A stretch of 64,000 bases of DNA from Leptospiraceae bacterium (GTDB lineage: Bacteria; Spirochaetota; Leptospiria; Leptospirales; Leptospiraceae). Position numbers and translations under genes: made by a program. This document shows positions 60,302 through 64,000 of the stretch, piece by piece. The notes beneath the pieces are model-generated. The model saw nothing but the letters and a program-made list of their open reading frames with translations. It was not told where the DNA came from and did no database searches. Every line of letters starts with the position of its first letter. Position 1 is the stretch's first letter. The DNA lies in assembly GCA_024233865.1 (NCBI GenBank), contig JACKPA010000001.1, positions 434,001-498,000 of the forward strand, in the 5' to 3' direction.

Positions 60302-62572
60302 GTGATAAATTCACCCTTTCTTTGTATGTCCGTAGATAGAAATACTAAAATTCTGAATTTGGTTCACAACCCGTTTACAGCCTGGATTATTTTGGCATTA
60401 TCAACCGTTTTAACCATTTTGGCGTGGATAATTTCTAGCCGCTATTCCGAACAACTGGCAAAAGACCGGTTTGAGTTTCGGGTTTCGGAAATTGCAACCG
60501 CCATAAAAGATCGTATGGGAATTTATGAACAGGTATTGGTAGGCGGTGTTGCTTTATTTAACACTAAGAATAACCTAACACGAAAAGAATGGCATAATTA
60601 TGTAAAAACTCTAAAGATTAATGAAAATTGGCCTGGCATACAAGGTATAGGTTTTAGTATTCCTGTTGATGCTCAAAAAAAAGAAGAGCATATTCAAAAA
60701 ATTCGGGCAGAAGGTTTTCTGGAATATACCATAAAACCTGAAGGCGAAAGAAAAGAATATTCTGCAATTATTTATTTGGAGCCTTTTGACTGGCGAAACA
60801 AAAGGGCATTTGGCTATGATATGTGGTCAAACGAAACCAGAAGAATCGCTATGAAAAGAGCAAGGGACCAAGGGGTTACGGCTACTTCCGGTATCATTAC
60901 ATTAGTTCAAGAAACAAATGAAAATGTACAAAAAGGTTTTTTAACCTACAAACCGGTTTACAAAAAAGGACAAGCGGCATCAACCATAGAAGATCGCCGA
61001 ACTGCCTTTTTGGGCTGGGTATACAGCCCCTTTCGTGCCGGTGACTTGATGGCAGGAATACTTGGAACCAAAGATTTGGAATATAATTTTGAAATTTACG
61101 ATGGAGTTGATATCAAGGAAGAGTCTTTACTTTTTGATTCGAACGATACAATGCACTTAAAGGAAGTAAATCATAATCCGGCACTTTCCAAAAAAGTAAG
61201 TCTTAGCGTACACGGTCATTCGTGGCTTTTGTACGTTCATACCAATTCTAGCTTTCAATCAACAGAAGGACTTGATTTGCCTCAAATGGTAGCAATAGCC
61301 GGAACTTTTATTGATATCCTTTTGTTTTATGTGATTTTTGCTATTTACAATTTGCAAAAAAAAGCGACTAAAATTGCCGAGCAAATGACTATTGAAATAA
61401 AGGCAAAAAACGAGAAGGCAGAGCAAGCAAGTAAAGCCAAATCAGAATTCCTTGCTAATATGAGTCATGAGATACGCACTCCATTAAATGGAATTATTGG
61501 TTTTACGGATTTGCTCCTAACAACAGAGCTTGACTCTATTCAAAAGCAATATATGTCAGCCGTAAACCAATCCGCCATTTCACTTTTGGATATAATCAAT
61601 GATATACTTGACTTCTCTAAAATTGAAGCCGGTAAATTAGAACTCTCTTATGAAAGAACAAGCCTATTAGAGCTCAGCAGCAAGATTGTGGACATAGTTA
61701 GTTTTCAAGCTAATAAAAAAGGTTTAAAAATAGTACTCAACTTTCCGACACATATACCACGTTTGGTATTGGTTGATTCCATAAGGCTCAGGCAAATTTT
61801 GATCAATTTACTGGGGAATTCGATCAAATTCACAAAACAGGGTGAAGTAGAATTAAAAATCGAAATACAACATAAAAACTCGGAAGAAGAATTTGTGTTT
61901 CGTTTTTTGGTAAAAGATACCGGTATCGGAATTGCTTCTGAAAACAGAAAAAAAATATTTGAAGCCTTTTCGCAAGAAGACTCTTCTACTACAAAAAAGT
62001 ATGGAGGAACAGGTCTTGGACTTACCATTTCCAATAAATTGCTTGGTTTGATGGGTTCTCAACTCCAATTAGAATCCACACTTGGTCAAGGGAGTACATT
62101 TTACTTTGATTTACCGCTCAAGGTGATCAAGGATGAAACCCTTCAATTTGAAAAACCAAAACCTATACACTCAAAAAAAATAAACCCAATGTTAAGTTCC
62201 ATTACAATTCTTGTTGCAGAAGACAATGAGGTAAATATGAAGTTGGTAGTCAGTATGCTAAAAAAAATCATATCCAACGTCCAAATTTTAGAAGCTCATA
62301 ATGGTTTGGAGGCAGTTCGACTCTTTCAAAAAGAAACTCCGGATATTGTTTTTATGGATATACAAATGCCTGAAATGAATGGTCATGACGCAACAAGGGC
62401 AATTCGAAAATTAGACAAAGAAAAACACGTTCCCATTATTGCTCTTACAGCCGGAGCATTAAAAGAAGAAAGAGATAAATGTCTAGCAATTGGTATGGAT
62501 GATTATATTACAAAACCTGTGATTAAGAATACGATTCAAGAAGTATTGGGAAAATGGGTATTGGAAAAATAA
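60302..62572 (+). CDS. CHASE-domain hybrid histidine kinase
   Basis: The GTG at 60302 gives 756 residues; ATG 60326 is the alternative. TM1 (about 26-46) and TM2 (about 330-350) flank a periplasmic CHASE domain, with the FxxFGYDMWSNETRRIAMKRARD-type block at 170-188. HisKA H389 lies in FLANMSHEIRTPLNGI. HATPase motifs are LINLLGNSIKF, DTGIGIA and GTGLGLTI. A receiver has VAEDN and phospho-acceptor D686 (VFMDIQMPEMNG). CHASE domains sense small molecules outside the cell. It converges with the TonB-like gene at 8 bases. Confidence 0.93.
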   Translation: MINSPFLCMSVDRNTKILNLVHNPFTAWIILALSTVLTILAWIISSRYSEQLAKDRFEFRVSEIATAIKDRMGIYEQVLVGGVALFNTKNNLTRKEWHNYVKTLKINENWPGIQGIGFSIPVDAQKKEEHIQKIRAEGFLEYTIKPEGERKEYSAIIYLEPFDWRNKRAFGYDMWSNETRRIAMKRARDQGVTATSGIITLVQETNENVQKGFLTYKPVYKKGQAASTIEDRRTAFLGWVYSPFRAGDLMAGILGTKDLEYNFEIYDGVDIKEESLLFDSNDTMHLKEVNHNPALSKKVSLSVHGHSWLLYVHTNSSFQSTEGLDLPQMVAIAGTFIDILLFYVIFAIYNLQKKATKIAEQMTIEIKAKNEKAEQASKAKSEFLANMSHEIRTPLNGIIGFTDLLLTTELDSIQKQYMSAVNQSAISLLDIINDILDFSKIEAGKLELSYERTSLLELSSKIVDIVSFQANKKGLKIVLNFPTHIPRLVLVDSIRLRQILINLLGNSIKFTKQGEVELKIEIQHKNSEEEFVFRFLVKDTGIGIASENRKKIFEAFSQEDSSTTKKYGGTGLGLTISNKLLGLMGSQLQLESTLGQGSTFYFDLPLKVIKDETLQFEKPKPIHSKKINPMLSSITILVAEDNEVNMKLVVSMLKKIISNVQILEAHNGLEAVRLFQKETPDIVFMDIQMPEMNGHDATRAIRKLDKEKHVPIIALTAGALKEERDKCLAIGMDDYITKPVIKNTIQEVLGKWVLEK

Positions 62573-62580
62573 CTTTATAT

Positions 62581-63087
62581 TCAGCGTTCAATCACAAAAC
62601 TTACGGGTATTTTTAATTCACTTCCTTCCGGTAGGTTGAACTCCCAGTTTTGAATTACTTTTCTAAATTCCTTATCAAAAATTCTATGTTTACAAGGCTT
62701 GATAGCTTCCACTGTTTCCACTTTTTTGTTTTTTCCGATTTTTACCTTCCATTCACATTCCGATTCCAAGCCTTGCTCTAAGGCATCGGGTGGGTAAGAA
62801 ATTTGCTTTTTTACTTTGAGGATTTCTTCTTCCACAGAGCCAACTACTTCTACTTTTTTGCTTTCTGTTGCTTCTTTTGTTTCAGAGGCTTCTTCTTTTT
62901 GTTTGGACTTTAATTTATTGCTTTTTTTAGCAGAAGAGGTAAAATAAAAGGAAAACGTATTGCGAGCAGAACCTTTTTGAATAAGAATTTCCAAATCTTT
63001 GGGATAGTTTATGCTTGCATAAACCATAGTTATTATCAAACTAAAATGAATAACAATGGATAGAACTACACTTTTTAAAAAGTTCAT
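62581..63087 (-). CDS. TonB-like energy transducer
   Basis: The 168-residue protein has an N-terminal membrane anchor (SVVLSIVIHFSLIITMVYA), a Lys/Glu/Ser-rich periplasmic linker (residues 55-90) and a TonB C-terminal domain (ISYPPDALEQGLESECEWKVKI ... FRKVIQNWEFNLPEG). It would transmit ExbB/ExbD energy to outer-membrane receptors. The linker is shorter than in E. coli TonB and lacks a long Pro repeat. exbBD are not adjacent. Confidence 0.85.
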   Translation of the reverse strand: MNFLKSVVLSIVIHFSLIITMVYASINYPKDLEILIQKGSARNTFSFYFTSSAKKSNKLKSKQKEEASETKEATESKKVEVVGSVEEEILKVKKQISYPPDALEQGLESECEWKVKIGKNKKVETVEAIKPCKHRIFDKEFRKVIQNWEFNLPEGSELKIPVSFVIER

Positions 63088-63178
63088 TTTTTCATAAGTA
63101 GATCAGTGATTTACCCATAATATACCTGATGTCATAGCGCAAAAACAACAAAATTTTTCTACTATGAAGTTTTGATTT
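63088..63178. other. Short gap upstream of the TonB-like gene
   Basis: No gene or clear terminator is visible in these 91 AT-rich bases between two minus-strand genes. It should hold the TonB-like gene promoter. Confidence 0.35.
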
Positions 63179-63784
63179 TTAAAACTTAGGATTCCATGGT
63201 TTAAATAGGTCGAAATCATAACCTAAAAGATTAAAAATTCTTCCGGCAATGAAATCGCCCAAATCATCCAAAGAATTTGGCAAAAAGTAAAATCCTGGAG
63301 ATGCGGGTAAAATGATTCCACCGACTTTGTCTAGTTTGAGCATATTTTTTAGGTGAATTTGGTTATAAGGTGTTTCTCTCGGAACGGCTATGAGTCTTCT
63401 TTTTTCTTTCAGGGTAACATCCGCACATCTTTCGATCAAATTGGTGGTAATTCCTGTTACTATCGAGCCTATTGTTTTCATAGAGCACGGAACAATTACC
63501 ATTGCCTCCCATATATTAGAGCCGGAGGCTATATCTTCTCCAATATCGTGAAAGTTTCGGAAAGCAAAAGTATTTGAAATATTTTCAACTTTCCATTTTT
63601 CTATAATAAAGTTTACGATTTCTTCAGGCGTGTTTGCTTTTGTTTGGTATTCTTCTTTAAATATTTTAATGGAAGCAGGGCTGAAAATTAAAAAAGTTTC
63701 ACCTTGTATTTCCAAGAGTTTTTTTAAAAATCTGGCTGCATAAATAGAGCCGCTTGCTCCCGAAATGGCAACTACAAGTTTCAT
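63179..63784 (-). CDS. ubiX: UbiX-type flavin prenyltransferase
   Basis: The 201-residue protein has the start VVAISGASGSIYAARFLKKLLE and the motifs GSNIWEAMVIVPCSMKTIGSIVTG, RRLIAVPRETPYNQIHLKNMLKL, and the late GGIILPASPGFYF. UbiX makes prenylated FMN, the cofactor of UbiD decarboxylases, in quinone synthesis. The gene is 7 bases after ubiA, so the two are an operon. ubiD is not in the window. Confidence 0.94.
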   Translation of the reverse strand: MKLVVAISGASGSIYAARFLKKLLEIQGETFLIFSPASIKIFKEEYQTKANTPEEIVNFIIEKWKVENISNTFAFRNFHDIGEDIASGSNIWEAMVIVPCSMKTIGSIVTGITTNLIERCADVTLKEKRRLIAVPRETPYNQIHLKNMLKLDKVGGIILPASPGFYFLPNSLDDLGDFIAGRIFNLLGYDFDLFKPWNPKF

Positions 63785-63791
63785 AATGATA

Positions 63792-64000
63792 CTATTTATA
63801 AAACCCTATTTTAAGCAAAATTTGATTCCATTTTTCAATCACAATTCCCACAAATAAAACAACACTGATAAAGGCGTTTATATGAAAAAAAGCGATAGGA
63901 ATTTTAGTCAAATCATCCGGTGAAACGAGTCTATGCTCTATGATATATAAAATACCAGTGATCCCTAAAAAAACGTAGTAGTACCAACCAAGTTGAACGT
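63792..64000 (-). CDS. ubiA: UbiA-family prenyltransferase, 3' part only
   Basis: The frame is open to the window edge and ends at the TAG of 63792-63794. The visible tail reads IEHRLVSPDDLTKIPIAFF and FISVVLFVGIVIEKW, typical of the UbiA/MqnP C-terminus. It would attach a prenyl chain to an aromatic quinone precursor at the inner membrane. Its partner is UbiX downstream. Whether it serves ubiquinone or menaquinone by the futalosine route is not readable. Confidence 0.88.
   Translation of the reverse strand, partial: VQLGWYYYVFLGITGILYIIEHRLVSPDDLTKIPIAFFHINAFISVVLFVGIVIEKWNQILLKIGFYK

Overview
The window is AT-rich chromosomal DNA of a Gram-negative, diderm bacterium that looks like a member of the Leptospiraceae/Leptospirales (spirochaetes). 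The pointers are an isolated 5S rRNA gene with no 16S/23S beside it, relaxed spirochaete-type lipoboxes, a glycosyltransferase of the LA_3751/LA_3752 type, mixed chemotaxis and hybrid kinase genes, and many conserved genes of leptospiral style. dnaN-recF is present without dnaA or gyrB, so the gene order is not that of the Leptospira origin. The genus is an inference.

Layout. 1-800: end of a membrane protein gene, then tRNA-Met and 5S rRNA on the minus strand. 0.9-9.9 kb: a hybrid histidine kinase converging on a minus-strand run (Yip1-like membrane protein, mpl, pheS, cstA, phage-type adenine methyltransferase, DUF1566 protein). 10-15.3 kb: zinc-finger membrane protein, a small decayed ORF, an alkaline-phosphatase-fold transferase, an APC permease. 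15.4-22.5 kb: an envelope polysaccharide locus (PAP2 phosphatase, Wzx-like flippase, frameshifted glycosyltransferase, O-antigen ligase/polymerase-like protein, GH43/32-like lipoprotein). 22.5-27.6 kb: purM, ppk1, rtcB, rsmD. 27.6-29.9 kb: an accessory segment with two PD-(D/E)XK-type genes and a VapBC pair, built on a second, gutted copy of the rtcB-rsmD unit. 30-37.6 kb: Dph6-type PP-loop protein, small exported protein, tsaB, a decayed DNA methyltransferase, TPR protein, CPBP protease, mazG, bacteriohemerythrin. 37.6-46.6 kb: recF-dnaN, LolD-like ATPase, hydrolase, etfAB, PD40-OmpA protein, PAP2 protein. 47.3-52.8 kb: mcp-cheA(REC)-cheB operon. 52.9-57.6 kb: exported repeat protein, ChlI-like AAA+ ATPase, two tandem desaturases. 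57.6-60.3 kb: a second accessory patch: a PIN toxin gene cut by a small palindromic insertion element, its antitoxin, a third PD-(D/E)XK-type gene and an XRE regulator. 60.3-64 kb: CHASE hybrid kinase, TonB-like protein, ubiX, end of ubiA.

The most unusual signals are structural. (1) A tandem copy of rtcB-rsmD survives only as its leader and a 26-residue in-frame rtcB::rsmD fusion, split by two accessory gene insertions. (2) A VapC gene is interrupted near its 3' end by a roughly 290-bp element with inverted ends and a 16-bp direct repeat; the missing C-terminus is still readable on the far side. (3) A MITE-like family with shared inverted ends (TTAACGTSAGTTCGA) and two internal palindromes occurs at least three times. 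(4) Remnants of a DNA methyltransferase and of a DUF4143-type ATPase lie in apparently empty intergenic DNA.
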